NCBI GenBank assembly: GCA_965214475.1
Contig: OZ243953.1
Location: 372,001 to 436,000, forward strand
Reading direction: 5' to 3'
Origin: SIRX01 sp965214475
GTDB lineage: Bacteria; Actinomycetota; Rubrobacteria; Rubrobacterales; Rubrobacteraceae
Length of the DNA: 64,000 nucleotides
Part shown: piece by piece, positions 44,031 to 53,184 of the stretch
Layout of the letters: each line of letters opens with the position of its first letter
Position numbering within the stretch: position 1 is the stretch's first letter
Translations under genes and position numbers: made by a program
The notes under the pieces: model-generated
The model's input: the letters and a program-made list of their open reading frames with translations, nothing else
Told to the model about the DNA's origin: nothing
Database searches by the model: none

Positions 44031-45209
44031 ATGAAAGAAGCCGTAATTGTTTCAGCGGCCCGCACAGCCGTCGGACGCGCCCCGAAAGGAACGCTGCGGG
44101 CGAGCCGTCCGGACGACATGGCCGCAGCGGCCATAAACGAGGCTATCCGTCGGGCTGACGGAGTAGAGAAAGAGGAGATAGAAGACGTAATCCTCGGGTG
44201 TGCGATCCCGGAGGGTACGCAAGGGCACAACATCGCCCGTCTCAGCTCGTTGCTCGCTGGGATGCCGGATACCGTACCGGCGCAGACCGTCAATCGCTTT
44301 TGCTCGTCGGGGTTGCAGACTATCGCTAATGCAGCGGAGCGGATCATGGTGGGTAATGCGACCACAATCCTCGCGGGCGGGACGGAGCACATGTCCACGA
44401 CGATAGACATGCCCATCTTCTCCCCAAACCCGAAGCTCGTGGAGATCAACCCGGCGGCGTACATGGGCATGGGCCTTACCGCCGAGCAGGTCGCCCGCGA
44501 GTTCAAGGTCTCTCGCGAGGACCAGGACGAGTTCGCGCTTCGCAGCCACACGCTGGCGAAAGAGGCGGCCGAGGGGGGAGTCTTCGACGAGGAGATCGCG
44601 CCGGTGGACGTCGAGTACGACTTCGTCCACAACGGCGGCGACGTGGAGCACATGGAAACTACCTTTAGCCGTGACGAAGGTCCTCGTGACACATCGGCCG
44701 AGGCACTCGCCGGCCTGCGTCCGGCCTTCCAACGCGACGGGACGGTAACGGCGGGCAACTCCTCACAGCGGAGCGACGGGGCCGCTGCGGTCGTGGTAAT
44801 GGAGCGTGAGAAGGCCGAAGGTCGTGGATTGCAGCCGCTTGCACGGTTTATGGGCTTCGCTATCGGCGGCGTGAGACCGGAAGTTATGGGAATTGGTCCG
44901 ACGGTGGCTATTCCGAAGGTTCTGGATCAGGTCGGGCTCACGATAGAGGATATAGACCTGATCGAGTTCAACGAAGCCTTCGCGGCGCAGGCGCTCGCGG
45001 TCATTCGGGAAGTCGGTATGGACCTGGAGAAGACCAACGTTCACGGCGGCGCTATAGCACTCGGCCACCCGATGGGCGCAACCGGCACCAAGCTCACCGT
45101 TCAACTCCTGCACGAGATGAAGCGTCGCGGCTCTCGCTACGGCATGGTAACCATGTGCATCGGCGGCGGCATGGGCGCGGCGGGCATCTTCGAGAACTTG
45201 CAGAACTAG
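44031..45209 (+). CDS. fadA: Acetyl-CoA C-acyltransferase (3-ketoacyl-CoA thiolase)
   Basis: A 392-residue thiolase for the last step of beta-oxidation. NRFCSSGLQTIANAAERI holds the nucleophilic cysteine (about 88-92), GGAIALGHPMGATGTK the catalytic histidine, and CIGGGMGAAG the second cysteine. GAAGGGAG precedes the ATG. It follows the FadN-type gene by 87 bases that contain a nine-base inverted repeat. A hairpin follows downstream. Confidence 0.95.
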   Translation: MKEAVIVSAARTAVGRAPKGTLRASRPDDMAAAAINEAIRRADGVEKEEIEDVILGCAIPEGTQGHNIARLSSLLAGMPDTVPAQTVNRFCSSGLQTIANAAERIMVGNATTILAGGTEHMSTTIDMPIFSPNPKLVEINPAAYMGMGLTAEQVAREFKVSREDQDEFALRSHTLAKEAAEGGVFDEEIAPVDVEYDFVHNGGDVEHMETTFSRDEGPRDTSAEALAGLRPAFQRDGTVTAGNSSQRSDGAAAVVVMEREKAEGRGLQPLARFMGFAIGGVRPEVMGIGPTVAIPKVLDQVGLTIEDIDLIEFNEAFAAQALAVIREVGMDLEKTNVHGGAIALGHPMGATGTKLTVQLLHEMKRRGSRYGMVTMCIGGGMGAAGIFENLQN

Positions 45210-45230
45210 CTTTCATCTAGTCAGCATTTC

Positions 45231-45258
45231 AGCGGTCAGCTTTTACTGGTTGGCCGCT
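45231..45258 (+). terminator. Hairpin after fadA
   Basis: AGCGGTCA (45231-45238) pairs with TGGCCGCT (45251-45258) with one G-U pair. The following GGTACTTTCGTT is only weakly T-rich, so termination is possible but not certain. The CTRGTCAGCRTTYCAGC repeat lies just before it (45217-45233). Confidence 0.45.
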
Positions 45259-45287
45259 GGTACTTTCGTTAATGGAAGGGATCTTCT

Positions 45288-46292
45288 TTGTCTGATGCCG
45301 TAGCGCCTTCAGATCTCGCTACGCAACCCATTGGCGAGGCAACACGGGTTGCGCAGGGCGTCTACCAACTCAAGCTGCCGGTACCGCTGCCGCTACAGTT
45401 CGTCCCGGTTTACCTGATTGAGGGCGATGACGGCTGGACTATTGTGGATGCCGGCTACCATTATCCCGAAACCTACGAAGTTTGGGAGAGCGGGGCTGCG
45501 GCGGTTGGGTGTGACCTGGACCAAGACGTTTCTCGGATAGTTGTTACGCATTTTCATCCAGACCATATTGGTGGTGCGAGGTGGTTGCAGGAGAGGTCTG
45601 GGGCTCCGGTTTACATGCTGGAAGAGGAGATCTCTAACTCCCGCGCACTTTGGGGCGGAGAGCCGGACACCACTCCTTTTGTAGATCACCTGTCCCGACA
45701 CGGGATGCCCCGCGAACTAGCGGCCTCAGCAGCCGCGAAGATGCGGGCGAGCCTGCCGCTACCGAAGCAGATGCTCCCGCTGAGTGTGGGAGAGAAACTA
45801 GAGAGTGGGTTTGGCGCGCTCTGGGTGATTCACGCCCCCGGGCATGCAGATCACCAACTCATGCTGCACGACGAGGAGCGCGGCATTCTCTTCGCCGCCG
45901 ATCACGTGCTGTTGAAGATCACCCCGAACATCGGGCTCTGGCCGGAATCGAAGCCGAATCCACTGGCCCGCTATCTGGAGTCTGTGGAAGGACTCCGAGG
46001 ACTTGACGCGATCCTTGTCCTGCCGGGCCACGGGCCCGTATTCCACGACCTGGACGGCAAGCTCTCGGAGCTTGTGACCCATCACGAAGAACGTCTGGAT
46101 TTCATGCGCTCCACGCTAAATGGGACTTCTCTATCATCGTACGAAGTCTCCCGGAGAGCCTTCCGGGGAGCTTTGACGATCTACCAGCGCTGCTTCGCCC
46201 TGGCCGAGACCCTGGCACATCTGGATCACCTGGAACTCGAAGGCCGCGTCCAACGCACCGAAAGTGAGACAATTACTTACAGTGCAGTTTGA
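45288..46292 (+). CDS. MBL-fold metallo-hydrolase
   Basis: A 334-residue metallo-beta-lactamase-fold protein. THFHPDHIGG (about 87-96) is the metal motif, followed by HAPGHADHQLMLHDEE and FAADHVLLK. A C-terminal helical region with LPGHGPVFHD and VTHHEERL suits glyoxalase II-like or acyl-thioesterase-like relatives. TTG start has GGAAGGG upstream. Substrate unknown; it follows fadA and may hydrolyse a thioester. Confidence 0.85.
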   Translation: MSDAVAPSDLATQPIGEATRVAQGVYQLKLPVPLPLQFVPVYLIEGDDGWTIVDAGYHYPETYEVWESGAAAVGCDLDQDVSRIVVTHFHPDHIGGARWLQERSGAPVYMLEEEISNSRALWGGEPDTTPFVDHLSRHGMPRELAASAAAKMRASLPLPKQMLPLSVGEKLESGFGALWVIHAPGHADHQLMLHDEERGILFAADHVLLKITPNIGLWPESKPNPLARYLESVEGLRGLDAILVLPGHGPVFHDLDGKLSELVTHHEERLDFMRSTLNGTSLSSYEVSRRAFRGALTIYQRCFALAETLAHLDHLELEGRVQRTESETITYSAV

Positions 46293-46349
46293 CCCGGCCT
46301 TCGGTGAGTGGGACTTCACTTCCACACTGCTATTGCTGCGGTAAAAACA

Positions 46350-46369
46350 GTGAGTAAAAATTTACTCAC
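46350..46369 (+). promoter_or_regulatory. Operator-like palindrome before the sugar dehydrogenase
   Basis: GTGAGTAAAAATTTACTCAC has nine-base perfect arms around AA. It lies immediately before the RBS AAGGAG and 11 bases before the ATG, where a bound TetR-type repressor would block expression. Confidence 0.65.
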
Positions 46370-46380
46370 CAAGGAGTGAA

Positions 46381-47604
46381 ATGCGAACTCTCGAAAAACG
46401 AAAGGCTCTTCTGGTTCTTCTCACAGTCTTCGCCGCCTTTCTAGTCTCCGCCTGCAGTTACTCCTCTTCGGAGCGACCGGAGAGTGGAACGGTCGAGACT
46501 GGTAACTCTGACCAGGCAGAGCCTATCAAGACAAACGAAACGACTGCGGATACGCAGCCTACCCAGGGGACGACCACCGAGAGTACCTCCGAGCCGGAGC
46601 CAGCAACTAGCCGCGGGCCGGTCGAAGTCGGGTTCGAAACCCTCGTTACGGGGCTAGAAGCTCCCTGGGGGCTTGTTTTTCTGCCTGACGGACGAGCTCT
46701 GGTGACCGAGCGTGACTCCGGGCGAGTCCTCTCGGTTGACGGTCAGGGCAGCGTAGAAGAGATCCAGCAGATACCCGAGGGCGGCTCCGGCGAGGGAGGC
46801 TTGCTCGGCCTCGCGCTCTCACCCGACTACGAGAACGACCGCTACGTCTACGCTTACTACACCACCGGCGAAGACAACCGGGTAGGTCGTTTCCGGCTCG
46901 GAGAAGAGCCTGAACCCATCTTGACCGGCATCCCCGTAAACACTTACCACGACGGTGGCCGCATAGCTTTCGGTCCCGACGGGATGTTCTACGTCGCCAC
47001 AGGAGATGCGGGCGTTCCCGAAAGCTCCCAGGACCTGGAATCTCTCTCCGGCAAGATCCTGCGTATGACCCCCGAAGGCGAAGTGCCCGCTGACAACCCC
47101 TTCCCGAACAACCTCACCTACTCCTACGGGCACCGCAACGTGCAGGGGCTCGCCTGGGACGGAGAAGACCGACTCTTCGCGAGCGAGTTCGGGCAAAACA
47201 CCTATGACGAAGTGAACCTCATCCAAGCCGGCGGGAACTACGGCTGGCCGGCAGTCGAGGGAGAAGGGGGAGAGCCGGATTACATAGACCCCATAACCGT
47301 CTTCGATACCTCCGAGGCCTCGCCAAGTGGATCTGAGATACCGCTGGACAGCGCAATTCCACAATGGGATGGCGACTTTCTCATGGCAGCGCTGCGCGGC
47401 GAGCGGTTGTGGCGTCTGGAGTTAAACGCCGATGGAAGCGTCGCTGAAAGGGAGCAATTGCTCAGTGGGGACTTTGGCCGATTGAGGCATGTGGCCCAGG
47501 CTCCGGACGGTTCGATCTGGGTCTTGACCAATAATCGGGACGGACGCGGAGATCCCGTACCGGAAGACGACCGCATCCTCCGTCTGGCCCCGAGAGAGGG
47601 TTAG
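46381..47604 (+). CDS. PQQ-dependent sugar dehydrogenase-like lipoprotein
   Basis: A 407-residue secreted lipoprotein. The signal is basic then hydrophobic with lipobox LVSACS (cysteine about residue 25), followed by a low-complexity Thr/Glu/Ser linker. The beta-propeller resembles the soluble glucose/sorbosone dehydrogenase family: LEAPWGLVFLPDGRALVTER, NTYHDGGRIAFGPDGMFYVA and AWDGEDRLFASEFGQNTYDE. The NTYHDGGRIAF block corresponds to the HNGGR catalytic region. AAGGAG is five bases before the ATG, behind a perfect palindrome. No PQQ genes are seen in the window. Confidence 0.85.
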   Translation: MRTLEKRKALLVLLTVFAAFLVSACSYSSSERPESGTVETGNSDQAEPIKTNETTADTQPTQGTTTESTSEPEPATSRGPVEVGFETLVTGLEAPWGLVFLPDGRALVTERDSGRVLSVDGQGSVEEIQQIPEGGSGEGGLLGLALSPDYENDRYVYAYYTTGEDNRVGRFRLGEEPEPILTGIPVNTYHDGGRIAFGPDGMFYVATGDAGVPESSQDLESLSGKILRMTPEGEVPADNPFPNNLTYSYGHRNVQGLAWDGEDRLFASEFGQNTYDEVNLIQAGGNYGWPAVEGEGGEPDYIDPITVFDTSEASPSGSEIPLDSAIPQWDGDFLMAALRGERLWRLELNADGSVAEREQLLSGDFGRLRHVAQAPDGSIWVLTNNRDGRGDPVPEDDRILRLAPREG

Positions 47605-47928
47605 TCAGCCGCTCGCCGGTTCCACTACTGCTGACATCGAGCCTTTGCAGCGCGGTATGAGCGGGTCCGGGCCGAAGTCGTGGACCTGATCCCGCTTTAG
47701 TTCGGCAACCTCAAGGTTTTCGGTAGCGACGACTACCCGGCCAGTTTTGTCCACCTCCAGCGCCAGCTCGAAGCCTTTCTCCGGCGGATGACCGAAGACA
47801 GTGTTCAGCATAAGCACGACGTAGTCGTAGCTGTGGTCGTCGTCGTTGAGCAGAATCACATTGTAGGGTGGCAACCCTTGCGTCCGCTGCTGACTCTTCT
47901 CTTGTGGCTTCGTCTGGGCAGTAGTCAT
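47605..47928 (-). CDS. clpS: ATP-dependent Clp protease adaptor ClpS
   Basis: A 107-residue adaptor delivering N-degron substrates to ClpAP or ClpCP. YNVILLNDDDHSYDYVVLML matches the family core, with NDDD contacting the N-terminal residue and the helix that follows; the histidine/aspartate region HDFGPDPL is present. A GTG at 47946 gives an extension without RBS, and ATG at 47928 also lacks one. It converges with the sugar dehydrogenase. Confidence 0.9.
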   Translation of the reverse strand: MTTAQTKPQEKSQQRTQGLPPYNVILLNDDDHSYDYVVLMLNTVFGHPPEKGFELALEVDKTGRVVVATENLEVAELKRDQVHDFGPDPLIPRCKGSMSAVVEPASG

Positions 47929-47970
47929 ATCGTCGCAGGTTAGCACGGATAAACTAAGTCTTACAGGTCT

Positions 47971-48765
47971 TCATCGTCCCTTCCACTCTGGCGGACGCTT
48001 CTCCAGAAAGGCACAGATGCCCTCCTGGGCATCGGCAAAAGTAGCGTTGGATGACATCACCTCTTTGGTGTAAGTGTAGGCCTGTTCCGTAGGCATCTCT
48101 AGCTGCCGGTAGAACGCTTGCTTGCCGACGCCGACGACCAGCGGGCTCGCCTCCGCTATCTTTTCCGCCAGCTTCCGTGAGGCGTTCTCTAGCTCCTCCG
48201 ATGGAACCACCCGGTTGACCAATCCTTCCGCACGGGCCTTTTCGGCGGAGGCAAAGTCTCCGGTCAGGAGCATCTCCAGCGCCTTTTTCTGGCCGACGGA
48301 GCGGCTGAGGGCTACCATCGGGGTTGAGCAGAAGAGCCCGATCTTGACCCCTGGCGTTGCGAAACGGGCTTCCTCCGCAGAGACCACAAGGTCGCAGGTA
48401 GCGGCGAGCTGGCAACCGGCGGCGGTGGCGATGCCGTGGACCCCGGCGATCACGGGTTGCGGGATCGTCTGAATAGTCGTCATCAGCTCCGTGCAGACAT
48501 CGAAGAGCCGCCGGTAGAACTCCGGGTCGCGGCCCACCATCTCGGAGAGGTCGTGCCCGGCGCAGAAAGCCGGGCCGTTTGCCCGCAGGATGACGACCTG
48601 AGCTTCCCTGCTCTCGCTGATGGACTCGAAACACTCTTTCAGCTCCAGCATGTGCGCCAGCGACAAGGCGTTGCGTTTGTCGGGGCGGTTCATGGTCACG
48701 TAGGCTACATTTCTATCCTGCTCGAAGAGGATATGCTCGTAGGTTTTCTGTTCGGCTTCAATCAT
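47971..48765 (-). CDS. Enoyl-CoA hydratase/isomerase family protein
   Basis: A 264-residue crotonase. Residues FCAGHDLSEMVGRD form the oxyanion region, and PVIAGVHGIATAAGCQLAAT the second signature. The glutamates typical of hydratases are not clearly in place (GIATAAGCQ rather than GYALGGGCE), so it may have another crotonase activity. The ATG overlaps the PhzF-like stop (ATGA). With the acyl-CoA synthetase upstream it forms a three-gene unit. Confidence 0.87.
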   Translation of the reverse strand: MIEAEQKTYEHILFEQDRNVAYVTMNRPDKRNALSLAHMLELKECFESISESREAQVVILRANGPAFCAGHDLSEMVGRDPEFYRRLFDVCTELMTTIQTIPQPVIAGVHGIATAAGCQLAATCDLVVSAEEARFATPGVKIGLFCSTPMVALSRSVGQKKALEMLLTGDFASAEKARAEGLVNRVVPSEELENASRKLAEKIAEASPLVVGVGKQAFYRQLEMPTEQAYTYTKEVMSSNATFADAQEGICAFLEKRPPEWKGR

Positions 48766-49448
48766 TTAGAGTCTCCTGTCTCGTATTCGCGAGTTTCGAC
48801 CAACTGCACTAACCCGCCGATCTCGACGGTTCCGTCTTCGTTTGGCCGGGTGGAGATCAGAGATCCTTCACCCTGGCGGATCAGAATTTCTCGCCTCAAC
48901 TGTGCCGCCAATCGGACGGCGTGCGCTCCAGTAGCTTCGTCTTCCTCAACCCCGAGACGGCGCGCGAAGACCCTGGCGCGCAGGTAACCGGACGGCTCAT
49001 CTTCCCAAGACCAAACGCCTACCAGATCCTTGTCGTCGGGAGGACCGTCCAGCAACTCTACCTGGGCCGGTGACTCCAGTTCCAGGTGGTCGAACGGGGG
49101 AGCCCATTCTGGACGCCCGGTAATGAAAGCTACCTCTCCGTCCAACCTCGCCGGAACTTCTCCGGCGGGTGGACGCAAAATATCTACCTCTGTCCGCTCT
49201 TTCGCTAGTAGCCAGGCGGTACCCACCAGCGGATGTCCCGCGAAAGGTAGCTCTGTCGTTGGGGTGAAGATGCGGAGCTCGCCGCCCTCGGGGGCGTCAA
49301 CAAAGACCGTCTCTGAGAAGCCGAGGTTCGTCGCGACGTCCTGTCGCTCATCCTCCGGGATCTCACTCCCTTCGAGGAACACGCCGAGTGGATTGCCACC
49401 GACGCCTTCGTCGCCAACGAATACTTTGAGTACGTGTAAATGAGGCAC
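48762..49448 (-). CDS. PhzF family isomerase-like protein
   Basis: A 228-residue member of the PhzF/epimerase fold. GNPLGVFLEGSEIPEDERQ and ELPFAGHPLVGTAWLL are the family signatures, and EDEATGAHAVRLAAQL the second-half motif. It is somewhat shorter than the usual 260-300 residues. GTG at 49448 has GGAGGT upstream and gives MPHLHVLKVFVGDEG; the longer frame to 49526 runs into the next gene and lacks homology. Substrate unknown. It is translationally coupled to the crotonase. Confidence 0.82.
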   Translation of the reverse strand: MPHLHVLKVFVGDEGVGGNPLGVFLEGSEIPEDERQDVATNLGFSETVFVDAPEGGELRIFTPTTELPFAGHPLVGTAWLLAKERTEVDILRPPAGEVPARLDGEVAFITGRPEWAPPFDHLELESPAQVELLDGPPDDKDLVGVWSWEDEPSGYLRARVFARRLGVEEDEATGAHAVRLAAQLRREILIRQGEGSLISTRPNEDGTVEIGGLVQLVETREYETGDSK

Positions 49449-49476
49449 GCTGACCACCTCCAGGCTGGTGCTGCTC

Positions 49477-51048
49477 CTAGTGGACCTTCTTGTCCTGCCC
49501 TTCCCATTCCTGGTCACGCAGGACAAACTTTTGGACCTTGCCGGTTGCCGTTTTGGGTAGATCGCCGAAATCTACGGCGGCAGGGGCTTTGAAGCGGGCG
49601 ATGTGCTCTTTGCAGAAGTCGATGATCTCCTCTTCGGTGGCTTCTTCGCCCTGCTTGAGGGTTACGAAGGCTTTCGGCCGCTCGCCCCATTTCTCGTGCG
49701 GGATGGCTACCACGGCGGCCTCCATGACGGCGGGATGTTTCATTACTGTTTGTTCGACCTCAATGGTGGAGATGTTCTCGCCGCCGGAGATGATCACATC
49801 CTTGTCCCGATCTTTGATGTCTGCGTACCCGTCTGAATGCCAGGCTGCCATGTCACCGGAGTGATACCAGCCGCCCTCGAACGCCTCTTCCGTCTCCTCC
49901 TCGTTCTCGAAGTAGCCTTTGGCGACCATGTTGCCGTGCATCACGATCTCACCCATCGTCTCACCGTCGAGCGGCACGTCGTCCATGTTCTCGTCCACCA
50001 CCCGGACCAGGTCCGCCGTGACGTAACCCTGACCCTGGCGCGCCAGCTTGTCCGCGCGCTCTTCCTCGTCCAGGTCGTCCCACTCTTTCTTGGAGATGCA
50101 GGTGGTCATCGGGCCATAGGTCTCGGTGAGGCCGTAGATGTGCAGCGGCCGGATGTTGAATCCTTCTAGCTGGCCGAGCAGGGTGGGGGAAGGCGGGGCT
50201 CCCGCAATGGCGGCGACCACCGGGCGGTCGAGCTCGTGGGCATTCTCGTCGTTGACGATCCCGATCTGGACCGTCGGGGCGGCGCAATAGTGCGTTATGT
50301 TTTCTGCCTCGAAATGCTCCCAGATGCGCGGCGCCTCGACCTTCCGCAAGCACACGTGCGTACCCGCTATCGCCGTCACCGCCCACGGATAAGTCCACCC
50401 GTTGCAGTGGAACATCGGTAACGTCCACAGGTAGTTCGTATCGTAGTTCATCCCGATCTCGATGATGTTGCCTAGGGCGCTCAAGTAAGCGCCGCGATAG
50501 GAGTACATCACACCCTTCGGTTGACCCGTAGTACCGGAGGTGTAGTTGATCGAAATCGTCTCTTCCTCGTCTTCCAGCACGCTCTCGGCCGGTTCCGGCG
50601 AGCCTTCGGCCAGATAATCCTCGTAGGGATCTCCACTCTCGCCCGTATCGTCTACCCGAACGACCTCGACGCCTTCCACGTCGGCCAACAGGTGTTCGAG
50701 CTCGGCATCGGCGAAGACCATTTTGGACCCGGAGTGCTCGACGATGTATTTGACCTCGTCTTTACCGAGGCGCGTGTTGATCGCCACCAGCACGTAGCCC
50801 GCGGCCGGGACCCCGAAGTGGGCTTCCAGCATCGGTGGGATGTTCGGACACAAAAACGCGACCCGATCCCCTTTCTGAAGTCCTTCTTCCTTGAGTCGGG
50901 AGGAGAGCCGGTTGACTCGCTCCTCAAGCTCCGCGTAGGTGTAGCGCCGATCACCGTGAACGACAGCCGTCTTCTCCGGGAAGATGTACGCGCTGCGTCT
51001 CAGAAAACTGATCGGGTTAAGTTCACTGCGATAGACTTTCTCACTCAT
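49477..51048 (-). CDS. Medium/long-chain acyl-CoA synthetase (AMP-binding)
   Basis: A 523-residue AMP-forming ligase. SINYTSGTTGQPKGVMYS is the P-loop motif, IYGLTETYGPM the A5 block, and YHSGDMAAWHSDGYADIKDR with DVIISGGENIS the A7/A8 hinge; KTATGKVQKF carries the catalytic lysine. ATG at 51048 has AAAGGAG upstream. It starts the unit synthetase-phzF-like-crotonase and is divergent from the aldo/keto reductase. Confidence 0.92.
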   Translation of the reverse strand: MSEKVYRSELNPISFLRRSAYIFPEKTAVVHGDRRYTYAELEERVNRLSSRLKEEGLQKGDRVAFLCPNIPPMLEAHFGVPAAGYVLVAINTRLGKDEVKYIVEHSGSKMVFADAELEHLLADVEGVEVVRVDDTGESGDPYEDYLAEGSPEPAESVLEDEEETISINYTSGTTGQPKGVMYSYRGAYLSALGNIIEIGMNYDTNYLWTLPMFHCNGWTYPWAVTAIAGTHVCLRKVEAPRIWEHFEAENITHYCAAPTVQIGIVNDENAHELDRPVVAAIAGAPPSPTLLGQLEGFNIRPLHIYGLTETYGPMTTCISKKEWDDLDEEERADKLARQGQGYVTADLVRVVDENMDDVPLDGETMGEIVMHGNMVAKGYFENEEETEEAFEGGWYHSGDMAAWHSDGYADIKDRDKDVIISGGENISTIEVEQTVMKHPAVMEAAVVAIPHEKWGERPKAFVTLKQGEEATEEEIIDFCKEHIARFKAPAAVDFGDLPKTATGKVQKFVLRDQEWEGQDKKVH

Positions 51049-51244
51049 GTTTGCTCCTTTCGTGGATTCCCCGTCCACAGTATAAAGGCCGAAGCTATAT
51101 TGTAGCTACTGTATAGTCTTTGGTCCTGTTGGAGCACGGGCTTTCGAGAGCTTGATGCCGGCTCCGGTTGTCCGGGGATAACGAAATCGTTTACCCCGCC
51201 CTCTCTGCGAGAATATAGTTATTGGAAAGCGATCAGGAGGGACC

Positions 51245-52201
51245 TTGCAAACTGTTAAGTTTGGCAAAACGGATATGGAGATCACCTCGATAGGTTTCGG
51301 GAGTTGGGCCATCGGTGGCAGCGGTTGGGCCGCAGCCTGGGGTCCCCAGGACGACCAGGAAGCTATAGAGGCGATTCAGCGGGCCACTGAAATCGGAATT
51401 AACTGGATCGACACGGCCGCCGTCTACGGCCTCGGGCACTCTGAAGAGTTGGTGGCCCGTGCGCTAAAAGGCGTCTCCGAGAAGCCTTACGTTTTTACCA
51501 AATGCTCGCTGGTTTGGGACGAGAACGGTGAAGTCTCCGACGTCCTCGATAAAGATTCTGTGAAGAAGGAGTGTGAGGATAGTCTTCAGCGGCTACAGGT
51601 CGATGCGATAGATTTGTACCAGATTCACTGGTCCGAACCCGATGAAGACATCGAAGAGGGCTGGGAAGCCCTGGCCAAGTTGAGAGATGAGGGTAAGGTC
51701 CGGCACATCGGGGTGTCGAACTTCGATGTCGGGCCGTTGGAGCGTATAAGTAGCATCGCGCCGGTCGAGACGCTGCAGCCGCCCTACAACCTCGTGGATC
51801 GCGGCGCCGAAGAAGAGATCCTCCCGTACTGTGAGAAAAATGAAATCGGCGTTATCGTATATTCTCCGATGAAAAGCGGGCTGCTTACGGGCAAGATGAC
51901 CCCCGAGCGGGTCGACAATTTGCCACATGATGACTGGCGGCGCGACGCCCCGGAGTTCAATGAGCCGCGACTCTCTCGCAACCTGGAGCTCGTAAGTTTA
52001 CTGGAGGAGATCGGGGCGGAGTACGACAAGCCTTCAGCCGAAGTTTCCATCGCCTGGACCCTGCGACACCCAGGGGTGACGGCGGCTATCGTCAGGGGGC
52101 GCAGGCCGGATCAGGTAGACGGCATTATCGGGGCCGCCGAGTTCCGCCTGGACAACGACGAGATTGAACGCATAGAAAACTTCGTTCGCGAGAATCCGTA
52201 G
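51245..52201 (+). CDS. Aldo/keto reductase
   Basis: A 318-residue NADPH-dependent reductase. The tetrad is visible: IDTAAVYG (Asp, Tyr), FTKCSLV (Lys) and LYQIHWSEP (His). IGFGSWAIGG and HIGVSNFDVGPLE are typical of the family, and VIVYSPMKSGLLTGKMT closes the barrel. TTG start has AGGAGG four bases upstream; TATAGT at 51214-51219 may be its -10 box. It starts a carbohydrate unit with the next two genes. Confidence 0.92.
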   Translation: MQTVKFGKTDMEITSIGFGSWAIGGSGWAAAWGPQDDQEAIEAIQRATEIGINWIDTAAVYGLGHSEELVARALKGVSEKPYVFTKCSLVWDENGEVSDVLDKDSVKKECEDSLQRLQVDAIDLYQIHWSEPDEDIEEGWEALAKLRDEGKVRHIGVSNFDVGPLERISSIAPVETLQPPYNLVDRGAEEEILPYCEKNEIGVIVYSPMKSGLLTGKMTPERVDNLPHDDWRRDAPEFNEPRLSRNLELVSLLEEIGAEYDKPSAEVSIAWTLRHPGVTAAIVRGRRPDQVDGIIGAAEFRLDNDEIERIENFVRENP

Positions 52202-52220
52202 GACAGGTCACCAGAACCCG

Positions 52221-53174
52221 ATGAAACTAGGTCTTTTTACCGTACCCCTGTCGGACCGTCAGCTTTCGGAAGCGCTGGACTACGTCCGTAGACTCGGCTG
52301 TGAGCGTGTGGAACTAGGTGCCGGCGGCTACCCAGGGCGGAACCACTGCGATCCCAGACGGCTGCTGGGAGATCCCAGCGCCCTCGAAGAATTTAGGCGG
52401 ACTGTGCGCGAGAGCGGGTTGGAGATCGGTGCGCTCTCCTGCCACGGGAACCCACTACACCCTGTCGAGAAAGTAGCCCGCGCATACGACGAGGATTTCC
52501 GCAATACCGTACGACTGGCGGCGGAAATCGGCGTAGACCAGGTAATTACTTTCTCCGGTTGTCCCGGAGACTCCGAGAGGTCGGAGAAGCCCAATTGGGT
52601 AACTTGTGCCTGGCCGCCGGACTTTCAAGAGGTCCTCGAATGGCAGTGGAGAGAAAAAGTGGCGCCTTATTGGCAAGAGGCCGCTAATTTTGCGAAAGAG
52701 CGCAGCATAAAGGTCGCCGTAGAGCCGCATCCAGGCTTCGTGGTCTACAACGCCGAGACTTTCTGGCGTTTGAGAGAGCTTGTAGGGGACAATGTTGGAG
52801 TGAACCTGGACCCCTCGAACCTCTTCTGGCAACAGATCGACCCGCTCGTTTGCGTGGAAGAACTCGGCGAAGTCATCTTCCACGTCCACGCGAAGGATAC
52901 GAGTTTCGACCCGGACCTGGTAGCCCGCAACGGCGTCCTGGACGCGAAGGAACACACGCCGGACGGCGACCGAGCGTGGGTGTACCGGGTGGTTGGTCGC
53001 GGCTACGGGGCGGGTTTCTGGAAGGCTCTGGTAAGGAAACTTTACAGCGTTGGCTACCAAGGCGTGCTCTCGATAGAACACGAAGACCTCAACGTAGAGC
53101 CCGAACAAGGTTTTCAAGAAGCTGCCAGTTTGCTCGGCATTGCGCTCGACGAAGTGCAACGCGAAGAACAGTGA
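52221..53174 (+). CDS. Sugar phosphate isomerase/epimerase family (TIM barrel)
   Basis: A 317-residue xylose-isomerase-like barrel. Metal-ligand segments are VAVEPHPGFVVYN (Glu), VNLDPSNLFWQQ (Asp), EVIFHVHAKD (His) and LSIEHEDLNV (Glu). Such proteins isomerise or epimerise sugars or inositols. It follows the reductase by 19 bases, and its end overlaps the upstream extension of the glucosidase, so the unit is cotranscribed. RBS is weak. Confidence 0.88.
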   Translation: MKLGLFTVPLSDRQLSEALDYVRRLGCERVELGAGGYPGRNHCDPRRLLGDPSALEEFRRTVRESGLEIGALSCHGNPLHPVEKVARAYDEDFRNTVRLAAEIGVDQVITFSGCPGDSERSEKPNWVTCAWPPDFQEVLEWQWREKVAPYWQEAANFAKERSIKVAVEPHPGFVVYNAETFWRLRELVGDNVGVNLDPSNLFWQQIDPLVCVEELGEVIFHVHAKDTSFDPDLVARNGVLDAKEHTPDGDRAWVYRVVGRGYGAGFWKALVRKLYSVGYQGVLSIEHEDLNVEPEQGFQEAASLLGIALDEVQREEQ

Positions 53175-53184
53175 GGAGATGCGA

